Assembly: GCA_028687545.1 (NCBI GenBank)
Contig: JAQTZZ010000001.1
Coordinates: 62,001 to 126,000 of the forward strand
Direction of reading: 5' to 3'
DNA: 64,000 nucleotides
Source of the DNA: Candidatus Wallbacteria bacterium
GTDB lineage: Bacteria; Muiribacteriota; JAQTZZ01
The translations under genes were made by a program, and so were the position numbers. Under the pieces are notes generated by a model. That model saw only the letters and a program-made list of their open reading frames with translations. It made no database searches and was not told where the DNA came from. Shown here in pieces: positions 1 to 7,792 of the stretch; positions within the stretch are counted from its first letter, which is position 1, and the number at the start of each line of letters is the position of its first letter.

Positions 1-1
1 T

Positions 2-1480
2 GAAATGAGCGCAGTGAAAGACGACCTTGCCGTGATCAAGGAAGATGTGAAAACCCTGAAATCCACTGGCGGACAGGGCGGCAAGATCAAGATCACAGGC
101 GACAACCTGATCAGATTCGAGGACTATAGCTGGAGCGAGACAAAGATCCAGAACATCCTGAACGACAATCATTTCATGGACAAGCTCGGCCTGAACTTCG
201 ACATGATGATTGACCCGGATATCACCTCTGTTCTGCGCCTTGAGAAATTCTCCTTCTGGAACAGCAGCGCCGGCGACTGGTCATCCCTGAATGCAGCGAT
301 GGGCACAGCTTTCAGAACTCAGCAGGACACTGACCTGAGAACCGCTCTTGCCTACATCCAGATCAAGGATTTCTTCGGCTGGGCTGATCAGATGAGATTC
401 GGCCGCCAGAGAGTGGCACTCGGCCATGACCTTCTGATGAAGGGCGTTGTCGACGGCATCACTGGCATGAAAGCTGTTGATCACAAGAGGAACATCATTG
501 CCCGCGTCGGCGGACTCAAGATGAACGACTTTGACAATGGCCTGACCTCACCCGCTACCACCAATGACAACTCCGGTCTGGATCTGCTGTATACAGACTG
601 GACATTTGATCTGAAAGATGTGATGGCCGAACTGTATTACGTCCATCAGAGAGATCCGGGCTCCCAGGCTGCTGCCGTTGCCCCGGCCGCTCTTGCCCAG
701 AACGCCTGCAACCTCGAAGATTGCACAGCCGGCGGCCTCTGGAGGCATGTAAAGAACTACAGCTGGACCGGCATTGGCCTGTCCGGAAACCCGGTACCGG
801 AACTGACCCTGTACGGCGAATATTCCTGGCTGACCTGGGACGAATCAGTTGATGTCAACGGCGACGGCGTCTGCGAAGACGGCGACCCTGGCTATCTGGC
901 CGGACTGAACTGGGACGTCAACAAGAAGACAGCTTTCAAACTGCAGTACACAAAGTTTGAAGAATGGTTCTTCCGCCCTCTGACCTGGAATGGCGTCACC
1001 GCTGGTGCAGTGTATGATACAGACACATACCTGGATCCAGATGAGACCTTCCTGTTCAGCCAGATGGGCTATCTGCAGGGCTTCAATGACACGATGGCTG
1101 AAGTCAGCCACAACCTGAGCGAAAAGTCCACAGTGACCGCCCGCTACGAAGGCATTGCCGACAACAGGACATACGCTGTCAACCAGCCGGAAGACAAGAG
1201 GATCGTCCTGACCGGTATTTACAAGTATCAGTATAAGCCGAATACAGCGCTGAGACTGACCTACAGAACCATCAACGCCGAAGAGAATACTACAGCTCTT
1301 GCAGTTGCTGGTGGATATCCCGCAGGACAGCACTATCCGGCATACTTCCCACGTGTCCATGGCACAAACTGCGACAGCTACGGCAACACTTCAGGTCTTG
1401 CACAGACCGATGTCAATGCAGTCAACATCAACATCGACGACGTGAAGGAACTGAGACTGCAGCTTGATGTGAATTTCTAA
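2..1480 (+). CDS. SLH-type porin, N-terminus outside window
   Basis: The reading frame is open to the left edge, so this is the C-terminal part (at least 492 residues) of a longer protein; the ATG at position 5 is internal. It starts in a coiled-coil stretch (AVKDDLAVIKEDVKTLKS) and continues into a long beta-rich region ending in LQLDVNF, with a terminal aromatic residue as in outer-membrane barrels. It aligns over its whole length with the next gene, for example FGWADQMRFGRQ versus FGWADDMKFGRQ, and that gene has the SLH domain expected in the missing part here. Family knowledge: SLH-coiled coil-barrel proteins are porins that anchor the outer membrane to the cell wall. The two genes look like a tandem duplication. 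Substrate is unknown. Confidence 0.8.
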   Translation, partial: EMSAVKDDLAVIKEDVKTLKSTGGQGGKIKITGDNLIRFEDYSWSETKIQNILNDNHFMDKLGLNFDMMIDPDITSVLRLEKFSFWNSSAGDWSSLNAAMGTAFRTQQDTDLRTALAYIQIKDFFGWADQMRFGRQRVALGHDLLMKGVVDGITGMKAVDHKRNIIARVGGLKMNDFDNGLTSPATTNDNSGLDLLYTDWTFDLKDVMAELYYVHQRDPGSQAAAVAPAALAQNACNLEDCTAGGLWRHVKNYSWTGIGLSGNPVPELTLYGEYSWLTWDESVDVNGDGVCEDGDPGYLAGLNWDVNKKTAFKLQYTKFEEWFFRPLTWNGVTAGAVYDTDTYLDPDETFLFSQMGYLQGFNDTMAEVSHNLSEKSTVTARYEGIADNRTYAVNQPEDKRIVLTGIYKYQYKPNTALRLTYRTINAEENTTALAVAGGYPAGQHYPAYFPRVHGTNCDSYGNTSGLAQTDVNAVNINIDDVKELRLQLDVNF

Positions 1481-1500
1481 TTCATATCTAACGAGTTAAT

Positions 1501-1530
1501 AAAAAAGAGAGCCGCAAGGCTCTCTTTTTT
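1501..1530 (+). terminator. Rho-independent terminator of first porin gene
   Basis: A 13-bp perfect stem (AAAAAAGAGAGCC / GGCTCTCTTTTTT) closes on a GCAA tetraloop 20 bases after the stop codon. The A-run and T-run make it potentially bidirectional. Confidence 0.9.
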
Positions 1531-1546
1531 TATTGAAAGTTAAGAA

Positions 1547-1654
1547 CGTAGGGGCAACGCTTGCCGTTGCCCATTCTAAAGGGATTGTGAAAATATGTAT
1601 TCTTCATCGGTGATTTGCATGATAGTTCGGGCACCCGCGAGGGGTGCCCCTACG
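1547..1654. repeat. Composite REP-like element with CGTAGGGG ends
   Basis: The element begins CGTAGGGG and ends CCCCTACG as a terminal inverted repeat. Inside are two hairpins, GGGCAACG/CGTTGCCC (1552-1572) and GGGCACCC/GGGTGCCC (1629-1649), separated by about 56 bases of AT-rich DNA. The layout is that of two REP units in opposite orientation (a BIME-like pair). The same GTAGGG ends occur at 3549-3576 and inside the RAYT gene at 10957-10986, so mobilisation by that transposase family is a reasonable inference. Confidence 0.7.
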
Positions 1655-1701
1655 AATATGATCCTGTATAATTGAAATTTCCCCTCCTTTACTTTAACTT
1701 A

Positions 1702-1747
1702 TCCATATCTGTATAAAAACCGTCTTAGGTTTTTATACAGATATGGA
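1702..1747. promoter_or_regulatory. Perfect 20-bp hairpin in porin 5' region
   Basis: Two 20-base arms (1702-1721 and 1728-1747) are perfectly complementary around a GTCTTA loop. The right arm ends 14 bases before the GGAGG ribosome site region of the second porin, so in a transcript from upstream it would sit just in front of the Shine-Dalgarno. It lacks a T-run, arguing against a simple terminator. It could stabilise the mRNA 5' end or be an operator; nothing in sequence decides between them. Confidence 0.6.
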
Positions 1748-1774
1748 CTTATAAACTTCTTGGAGGCAATGCCC

Positions 1775-3526
1775 ATGAAACGCGTACTGATCTCTTTCAT
1801 CCTGCTGATCGCCTTTTTAGCCAATGCAACTCCTTTTACCGACATCCCCAAGAATCACTGGGCAGTCCAAGCAGTGAGTGAATTGTCTGAACGTGGAATT
1901 ATCACAGGTTTTCCCAATGGCACTTTCCAGGGCGGAAAAACTGTCACCAGATATGACCTGGCTGTTGTGATCGCCAGACTGGTTGAAAATCTCCACACTA
2001 CGCCTGGTCTGAAAGCGAAGCTTGGCAAAGCCGATCTCTCCAGCATCAAAAAATTGACTGTGGAATTTGCAGACGAACTTTCCCTGCTGGGAGTCAAGGC
2101 AAGCAGCCTGGAAAACGACATGAAAACAGTCAAGGATGACATGACAGTGCTCAAAGACGACCTGACTACCCTGAAAGCGGGAAATGCCGGATTCGGCAAC
2201 CTGAACATCAGCGGGAACATCTTTACCTGGAATGAGAATCTTGATTATGGTGAATCCTCAGTGGGAAGCGACATGAACCTGGCTTACACATTCAGTGAAC
2301 TCTGTCTGATCATGGACATGGACATCACCCCTGACGTCTACCTTGCCTCTCATTTCGAGAAATTCGGCTACTGGAACACGAGCGGAGGAGACTGGACAAG
2401 CGGCCGACTTACCGGCGCAGGCCTGAACTTCAATCAGGACAGTGACTTAAGGACATATTATTCATATGTAGGTGTGAAGGATTTCTTCGGCTGGGCTGAT
2501 GACATGAAATTCGGACGCCAGCATTTCACGATCGGCCAGGGCTTGCTCATTAAAGGCATGGGCGACGGAATCCTGGCTGAAAAGAAAATTTCCGAGCATG
2601 ATACCACAGTCACGGTCGCGGGCGTCAAGAGCGACTCTGCAGACACCGGTTCGCTCGGGGTCAGCAACGATAATGCAGGTATCGATCTAATATACACTGA
2701 CTGGTATTTCAACCTGAATGATGTGCAGGCTGAACTTTACTTAGTCAATCAGCGCGATCCTCTCTCAGGAACCGGGGCTGGTTTCTGCGATGCCACAGTC
2801 CCCTGGAAACATGTGCACAGGAAAAACTGGTGCGGCCTTTCCCTGTCCGGAAAACCTGCGGAGTCGCTGGAACTGTTCGGAGAGTATTCCAGGCTGAGAT
2901 GGGACGAGGACGTTGACATTGACGGCAACGGTTCTACTGAGAGCGGGGACCCGGGTTACCTGCTGGGCCTGAAATGGGACGCTGACAAGAAAACATCGCT
3001 CACACTGCAGTACGACAAGTTCGGCGAATGGTTCCATCGCCCGATGGACTCCAATCAGGGCACGCTCTGGGGTTACAACACCTGCCTTGATTTTGATGAT
3101 GACATTCTGTTCGATCCTGCCGGTTACCGCATGAACTTCGATGACCTGATGACTGAACTTTCATTCAAGGTTTCCGAAAAGAGCACTCTGCTCGGTCGTT
3201 TCGAAAAGATCGACGACAACAATGTTTACGCTGCACTGTCAGAACCTGACAGCAGGAAAGTTTACACCGGCCGCTATCTTTATCAGTACAAGGAAAACAC
3301 GACTTTAAGCCTGACCTACAGGAAGATCAGCGTGAACCGGAATGAAACAGCATCCGTTGCCGGAACCCAGGTTGCTTCAGGCAGCACGAATCCATTTGCA
3401 GGTGTGCATGGCTTTTGCGGCGATGGATTCGGCAATGTGAACGGATCCACAGGTACTGACGGCAAGAATTTTTACCTGGTCGATGATGTCAGCATCCTAA
3501 GACTGAGCCTGGATGTTTGTTTCTAG
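1775..3526 (+). CDS. SLH-domain outer-membrane porin
   Basis: The protein has 583 residues. It starts at the ATG eight bases after GGAGG (1762-1766); in-frame TTG 1760 and ATG 1769 overlap or crowd that site. Residues 1-17 are a Sec signal (hydrophobic FILLIAFLANA). Residues about 18-75 are one S-layer homology domain (FTDIPKNHWAVQAVSEL, then GIITGFPNGTFQGGKTVTRY). Residues about 95-130 are a coiled coil with repeating KDDM/KDDL units. The remaining about 440 residues alternate polar and aromatic positions as in a beta-barrel and end in LSLDVCF. Known members of this architecture are general porins bound through SLH to cell-wall polymers. It is the tandem paralogue of the gene before it and appears to be monocistronic, flanked by hairpins on both sides. 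Confidence in the architecture is high; the solute carried is unknown. Confidence 0.85.
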   Translation: MKRVLISFILLIAFLANATPFTDIPKNHWAVQAVSELSERGIITGFPNGTFQGGKTVTRYDLAVVIARLVENLHTTPGLKAKLGKADLSSIKKLTVEFADELSLLGVKASSLENDMKTVKDDMTVLKDDLTTLKAGNAGFGNLNISGNIFTWNENLDYGESSVGSDMNLAYTFSELCLIMDMDITPDVYLASHFEKFGYWNTSGGDWTSGRLTGAGLNFNQDSDLRTYYSYVGVKDFFGWADDMKFGRQHFTIGQGLLIKGMGDGILAEKKISEHDTTVTVAGVKSDSADTGSLGVSNDNAGIDLIYTDWYFNLNDVQAELYLVNQRDPLSGTGAGFCDATVPWKHVHRKNWCGLSLSGKPAESLELFGEYSRLRWDEDVDIDGNGSTESGDPGYLLGLKWDADKKTSLTLQYDKFGEWFHRPMDSNQGTLWGYNTCLDFDDDILFDPAGYRMNFDDLMTELSFKVSEKSTLLGRFEKIDDNNVYAALSEPDSRKVYTGRYLYQYKENTTLSLTYRKISVNRNETASVAGTQVASGSTNPFAGVHGFCGDGFGNVNGSTGTDGKNFYLVDDVSILRLSLDVCF

Positions 3527-3548
3527 AATTTGATAAAATCGATTTGTT

Positions 3549-3576
3549 GTAGGGATGCAGCATGCTGCATCCCTAC
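3549..3576. repeat. Perfect 28-bp GTAGGG palindrome, likely terminator
   Basis: GTAGGGATGCAGCA and its exact complement form a 28-bp palindrome 22 bases after the porin stop, followed by ATTTTTT. It belongs to the same GTAGGG...CCCTAC family as the palindrome in the RAYT gene (both have GCAGCATGCTGC at the centre) and probably also terminates transcription. Confidence 0.75.
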
Positions 3577-3690
3577 ATTTTTTGGGGTAACCTTCTTTCG
3601 ATCATTTGCCAATTCGTTTGAAATTCATTAGACTATTCCTGTTCCATTCCGTGGAATCAATTGAAATTTTATAAATCCTGGAGGAAAATG

Positions 3691-5148
3691 ATGAAAGAAT
3701 TGAAGGTTCTGCTGGCTGCATCCGAAGCTTCACCTTTTGCCAAAACCGGCGGCCTGGCCGATGTTGCAGGTTCGCTTCCTGCGGCCCTGTCTAAACTTGG
3801 AGTGGATTGCCGGCTGATCATCCCGAAATATAAAAGTGTTTATAACATGCGGCCTAATACCAGCAAAGTCGGGGAATTCTCAGTGAATCTTGCGGGCAAT
3901 GTCTATCTCGGGGAAGTTGAAGAAGCCAAAATACCCAAGACTCAGGCCTCAGTCTACTTTATCAAGAACGACCGGTTCTTCTTCCGCGACGAATTATACC
4001 AGGTCAAGGGACGCGATTATGATGACAATGCCTCCCGTTTTATCTTCTTTTCCAGGGCAGTGCTGGAAGTGATGAAGATTATCCAGTTCAAACCTGACAT
4101 CATTTTCGCCAACGACTGGCAGACTGGTCTGATCCCAGCCTATCTCAAATCTCCGCTTTACAGTGACGATGTTTTTTACCACGGGATAAAGACAGTGTTT
4201 TCGATTCATAATTTAGCCTATCAGGGGATTTTCTGGCATCTGGACATGCCGTTGACCGGCCTGGGATGGGATTATTTCACCCCTGAGAAAATTGAATTCT
4301 ATGGTAAAATTAATCTGTTGAAAGCAGGCATTGTCTTTGCAGATCAGATTACAACTGTCTCTCCCACCTATGCCAGAGAAATTCAAACCCAGGAAATGGG
4401 CTGCGGTTTGGAAGGTTTGCTTGCAGAGAGGAGCAATGATCTGGTTGGAATCGTTAATGGAATCGATTATGAGACATGGAATCCTGAAAACGATAAGTTG
4501 ATCCAGAAAACATATAATTCAGGGAAATCTGCAGCCGGGAAAGCCAAAAACAAACTCAGCCTCCTGGAAATGTTCGGCCTGCCGATTGACGACCGTCCTC
4601 TGATCGGAATTGTCAGCCGTCTGGACGAACAGAAGGGGATAGATCTCCTTCATAACGCACTGTCTGAGATCATGGGGCAGCAAGTGAAGCTTGTGATTCT
4701 GGGAAAGGGGAAGCCGGAATATGAGGAATTTCTGGCTGCTGCTGCGGCGAAACACCCTGACAAACTAGGAGTAAGAATCGAATTCAATGAAAAAATCGCC
4801 CATCAGATCCAGGCCGGAGCTGACATTTTCCTGATGCCATCGAAAGTCGAGCCATGCGGGTTGAACCAGTTGTATGCTTTGCGCTACGGTACGATTCCGG
4901 TTGTGCGGAAGACCGGTGGATTGTCCGACACGATCATTGATTTTGACCCTGCTGACGGATCTGGAAATGGATTCGTGTTTGAAGAGTATAACCCGCTTTC
5001 CATGATCAGAGCCATCAAGCGGGTCTGCGAAACCTACCGTGCTCCCAAACTCTGGAAAAAACTGGTGAACAATGCTATGGAAGCTGATTTTTCCTGGAAT
5101 AGCTCTGCTCAGAAATACAAGGAACTGTTTGAGAAAGTTCGGAGTTGA
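3691..5148 (+). CDS. glgA: Glycogen synthase (ADP-glucose type)
   Basis: This 485-residue GT5-family enzyme transfers glucose from ADP-glucose to the non-reducing end of growing alpha-1,4-glucan. The N-terminal ADP-glucose loop KTGGLADV is at residues 18-25 after the typical ASEASPF. The catalytic C-terminal motif reads VEPCGLNQLYALRYG, the usual E-x7-E region, followed by RKTGGLSDTI. Length matches bacterial GlgA. The ATG at 3691 is six bases after GAGG (3681-3684); the adjacent ATG at 3688 and an upstream TTG at 3661 are less well spaced. No glgB, glgC or glgP is beside it; the nearest related enzyme is the GH57 glucanotransferase near 11.2 kb. The next gene follows after 23 bases and could be co-transcribed. 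Confidence 0.95.
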   Translation: MKELKVLLAASEASPFAKTGGLADVAGSLPAALSKLGVDCRLIIPKYKSVYNMRPNTSKVGEFSVNLAGNVYLGEVEEAKIPKTQASVYFIKNDRFFFRDELYQVKGRDYDDNASRFIFFSRAVLEVMKIIQFKPDIIFANDWQTGLIPAYLKSPLYSDDVFYHGIKTVFSIHNLAYQGIFWHLDMPLTGLGWDYFTPEKIEFYGKINLLKAGIVFADQITTVSPTYAREIQTQEMGCGLEGLLAERSNDLVGIVNGIDYETWNPENDKLIQKTYNSGKSAAGKAKNKLSLLEMFGLPIDDRPLIGIVSRLDEQKGIDLLHNALSEIMGQQVKLVILGKGKPEYEEFLAAAAAKHPDKLGVRIEFNEKIAHQIQAGADIFLMPSKVEPCGLNQLYALRYGTIPVVRKTGGLSDTIIDFDPADGSGNGFVFEEYNPLSMIRAIKRVCETYRAPKLWKKLVNNAMEADFSWNSSAQKYKELFEKVRS

Positions 5149-5171
5149 TTCGATTCCATTGAGGGGGCAGG

Positions 5172-5687
5172 ATGGCGTTTAGAAGCCGCTATTTCATTGA
5201 CCGCGAAACCCAGCTCAACCTGGTTTTTTCCTTCCTGGTAATGGTGTTGATCATTGCAGTGATCACATTTTCCAATTTCACTTATTTCGCAATTTTTTTC
5301 AAGGAATTCGTTCTTTCAGAGCCTGAGGCAGCAGGTTTGAATTCCATCATCGACTCCGCGATCGCAACATTCAAGGGACGCCTGCTGCTTCTTTTTGTAA
5401 TCGACATCCTGATCCTGTTCGTGATGGGTATCCTGATCTCCCACCGGATCGCCGGACCGATTTATAAATTCGGCCGCAGGATTTCAAAGTATCTGACTGG
5501 TGATATGACCGAAAAAATCACGCTGCGCAGGACTGATCTCCTGTTCGAACTTGCGGATTCATTAAACAGTTACTTTGATTTTCTGCGCTCAAAACTTCAG
5601 AGGTTAAAGGATCTGACAGCCGAACTTCCGGAATCAGATAAAAAGCATGAATTGCAGAAGGAACTGGAGTGCTTTAAGCTTAAATAA
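5172..5687 (+). CDS. Two-TM membrane protein with HAMP-like linker
   Basis: This 171-residue protein has a hydrophobic helix at about residues 15-42, a periplasmic loop of about 30 residues and a second helix at about 73-93 ending ILISHRIAGPIYKFGRRI. That junction (hydrophobic end, RIAGP, amphipathic helix, then an acidic ExIxLRxxD segment) is the signature of HAMP-type linkers of chemoreceptors and sensor kinases. There is no kinase, cyclase or methyl-accepting domain after it; the protein ends in a charged helical tail. It may transmit a signal to a separate partner or act as an assembly factor. A GAGGGGG ribosome site precedes the ATG. Function is not known. Confidence 0.7.
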   Translation: MAFRSRYFIDRETQLNLVFSFLVMVLIIAVITFSNFTYFAIFFKEFVLSEPEAAGLNSIIDSAIATFKGRLLLLFVIDILILFVMGILISHRIAGPIYKFGRRISKYLTGDMTEKITLRRTDLLFELADSLNSYFDFLRSKLQRLKDLTAELPESDKKHELQKELECFKLK

Positions 5688-5725
5688 CATATGTATGTTA
5701 AACACTCATTAACATCAACGAAGTG

Positions 5726-5820
5726 GTCCGGGGTTCGGGGTCCTGGGCTCGGGGGTACAGAAGGAAAAACTTCTGATGCCTGTACCCCGCACCTCGTGCC
5801 TCGAACCTCGATCCTCGAAA
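5726..5820. repeat. GC-rich hairpin repeat, GGTTCGGGG/CCTCGAACC type
   Basis: The left arm is built from GGTTCGGGG/TCCTGGGCTC-type units and ends GGGGGTACAG; the right arm starts CTGTACCCC and runs through period-7 units (acctcgt gcctcga acctcga tcctcga). The loop is about 19 bases. A second copy lies at 7617-7703. It fills the space between the HAMP-like gene and coaE. Short reading frames through it are spurious. Confidence 0.7.
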
Positions 5821-5875
5821 GTTTTCATATGGGAACTATACTGCCTGCAAATTCTAAGCAAACAGCTTCAAAGCA

Positions 5876-6478
5876 ATGACAAAACATTACTTTCGTCTTA
5901 TCGGCCTCACAGGCCAGGCCTGCTCAGGAAAAAGCAGTATCTCGGAAATTTTACGGAAGAAAGGCTTTCTCATCTTCAATCTTGATAACATAGGACATCA
6001 GGCTCTGCGGAATGAGAGAATCAGGAATGTCCTGACAGCTGAATTCGGGACTGAAATCCTGTCTGCTGGAGAAATAGACCGGAAAAAACTCGGCAGGATC
6101 GTCTTTTCAAGTTCGAAAAGGCTTTCCCTTCTTAATCAAATCACCTGGCCCTGGATGATCACCAGAATCACTGAACTTTTGAAACTGATTCAGGGAGAGC
6201 TGACAACAGCCTTTTTGGAAGCTGCAATCCTGTATCAGGGTGGCTTTGACAAAATCTGTGCTCAGACAGTTTTTGTCAGGGCTGATCAGAAACTGTTGGA
6301 AGCCCGCTTGATTGAACGCAACGGCAGAGATTTTGCAGAAAATGTGCTGAAGCAGCAGGAAATGATGAGAGAATACGAAAAAAGGGCTGATTATTACATT
6401 GACAACAATGGAACACTGGCTGAACTTGAGAAAGCGACTGAAGAGATGCTGAGATGGCTGAAAGCAGGTGATTGGTGA
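5876..6478 (+). CDS. coaE: Dephospho-CoA kinase
   Basis: CoaE phosphorylates the 3'-hydroxyl of dephospho-CoA, the last step of coenzyme A synthesis. The 200-residue length is typical. The P-loop GQACSGKS is at residues 13-20, and the next motif, usually DADxIaH, reads NLDNIGHQAL, so the first Asp is replaced by Asn. The lid region LIERNGRDFAEN matches the family RxxxR-type segment, and the protein ends in the usual variable helix. No clear Shine-Dalgarno precedes the ATG, and no well placed -10 is seen, so the start is the least certain part. It converges with hldD through a hairpin repeat that overlaps its own stop codon. Confidence 0.88.
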   Translation: MTKHYFRLIGLTGQACSGKSSISEILRKKGFLIFNLDNIGHQALRNERIRNVLTAEFGTEILSAGEIDRKKLGRIVFSSSKRLSLLNQITWPWMITRITELLKLIQGELTTAFLEAAILYQGGFDKICAQTVFVRADQKLLEARLIERNGRDFAENVLKQQEMMREYEKRADYYIDNNGTLAELEKATEEMLRWLKAGDW

Positions 6479-6544
6479 ATAGTGATTAGTGAATAGAGTG
6501 CCAGGTTTTCCTAACCGTCACTAATCACCAGTCACTTTTCACTT
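6471..6544. repeat. Hairpin of 7-bp units between coaE and hldD
   Basis: The left arm consists of degenerate 7-bp units (ggtgaat agtgatt agtgaat agagtg) and the right arm of their complement (cactaat caccagt cactttt cact). It joins two convergent genes, overlapping the coaE stop and touching the hldD stop, and probably ends transcription from both sides. Its arrangement parallels the period-7/8 hairpins elsewhere in the window although the unit sequence differs. Confidence 0.65.
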
Positions 6545-7533
6545 CATTTTTCAGGTTCCAGATGCTTCCCGGGCACCAGATAATTACACACATAGTCTGT
6601 TACTGACTCCTCCAACGGAGTGAATTCTTCCATGAATCCGGAAAGGCGCAGCTTGGACACAGAGGCGCAGGTGTAATACTGATACTTGGGTTTAAGCTGT
6701 TCGGGCATTTCGATGAATTCTATGCAGCTCTTGCGATTCAGAGCCGAAAAAATGGCGTCAACAAGAGCTTTCCAGGTCTGTGCCACACCGGTTCCGATGT
6801 TGTAGATGCCGTTGACATTCCGGTTGTGGTAGAAGAAGAGCGTGGCTTTGAGAGCGTCTTTCACATAGACAAAATCCCGTTTTTGCAGGCCGTCGCCATA
6901 GTTCGGGCTGTAGGACTTGAAAAGACGGACTTTTCCGGTTTGCACGATCTGTTCATATGCCTTATGCACTACGCTGCGCATATCCTCCTTGTGATATTCG
7001 TTCGGGCCGAAGACATTGAAATACTTGAGGCCCGCGATTTTTTTGAGGGCTCCGGTCTGCTGCGCCCAGAGGTCGAACATCTGTTTGGAATATCCATACA
7101 TGTTCAGAGGGCGCAAGGCCTGCATACCTGTCTCGTCGTCCGAAAATCCCAGGGTCCCGTCACCATATGTCGCGCCGCTTGAAGCATAGACGAAACGTAC
7201 GTCGTGAGAGAGCGCAAAGGAGCAGAGTTTCTTGCTGTACTCAAAATTGTTTCTGATCAGATAGCTGGAATCGGTTTCAGTGGTCGAACTGCAGGCTCCC
7301 AGATGGAGAATGGTGTCGATTTTTCTGCTGAGGCTTTCTTTTTCCAGTTCTGCGATGAAGTCATCTTTTTCCAGATAATCGATGTATTTCAGCGGGACCA
7401 GGTTTCTGAATTTTTCAGAGTTTCCCAGGTGATCGACGATCAGAATGTTGTCGATACCGAGATTGTTGAGAGCCCAGACCAGGGCAGAGCCAATGAATCC
7501 TGCGCCGCCGGTAACGATAATAAGCTTCTGCAT
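6544..7533 (-). CDS. hldD: ADP-L-glycero-D-manno-heptose 6-epimerase
   Basis: This 329-residue short-chain dehydrogenase/reductase fits the HldD (RfaD) family, which converts ADP-D-glycero- to ADP-L-glycero-D-manno-heptose for the LPS inner core, using bound NADP. The Rossmann motif GGAGFIG is at residues 9-15, the SSGATYG serine region and the YGYSK catalytic tyrosine/lysine follow near residue 146, and FNVFGPNEYHKEDMRSVV is the family-specific substrate segment. An AGAAGGTG ribosome site precedes the ATG. No other heptose gene is nearby. With the porins and MCE protein it supports a lipopolysaccharide-bearing outer membrane. Confidence 0.92.
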   Translation of the reverse strand: MQKLIIVTGGAGFIGSALVWALNNLGIDNILIVDHLGNSEKFRNLVPLKYIDYLEKDDFIAELEKESLSRKIDTILHLGACSSTTETDSSYLIRNNFEYSKKLCSFALSHDVRFVYASSGATYGDGTLGFSDDETGMQALRPLNMYGYSKQMFDLWAQQTGALKKIAGLKYFNVFGPNEYHKEDMRSVVHKAYEQIVQTGKVRLFKSYSPNYGDGLQKRDFVYVKDALKATLFFYHNRNVNGIYNIGTGVAQTWKALVDAIFSALNRKSCIEFIEMPEQLKPKYQYYTCASVSKLRLSGFMEEFTPLEESVTDYVCNYLVPGKHLEPEK

Positions 7534-7616
7534 AATACACCTTCTAACATTCAGAAATAGTGGTTAACTAAGTTTACTGGAAAACAGGTGAAAAGGTAAA
7601 CAGGCAAAAGCATTTT

Positions 7617-7703
7617 AGGTTCGGGGTCCGGGGTTCGTGAGACGAGGAAGGATAGGAAGAACGCTCCGCACGCCGTACCTCGAACCTCGAACCTCGTACC
7701 TCT
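7617..7703. repeat. Second GC-rich GGTTCGGGG/CCTCGAACC hairpin
   Basis: This is a diverged copy of the 5726-5820 repeat: GGTTCGGGGTCCGGGGTTCG on the left and four 7-bp units (gtacctc gaacctc gaacctc gtacctc) on the right, with a loop of about 40 bases. Just before it (7581-7613) lies a separate purine-rich stretch of 8-bp units (aaacaggt gaaaaggt aaacaggc). Together they fill most of the 259-base hldD upstream gap. Confidence 0.7.
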
Positions 7704-7718
7704 TAATCCCCACTGCAG

Positions 7719-7756
7719 CAAATTGTAACTTGAGTACAACGACCTGCAGCGGATAA
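7719..7756 (+). promoter_or_regulatory. Shared CAAATTGTAACTTGA site with promoter
   Basis: CAAATTGTAACTTGA (7719-7733) matches sites before three other secreted-protein genes (31537, 55189 and 59456). Its 3' end overlaps a possible -35 (TTGAGT) with an ATAATT-like -10 about 17 bases later. The ATG follows at 7793 after a GAGGGGG ribosome site. Binding protein unknown. Confidence 0.5.
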
Positions 7757-7792
7757 TTGGAATTAGAAAAAAACAGTGCATGAGGGGGAAAC

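Noticed and set aside
5691-5879. Small frames across the repeat before coaE
   Set aside because: They read through a hairpin repeat and have no ribosome site or conserved sequence.
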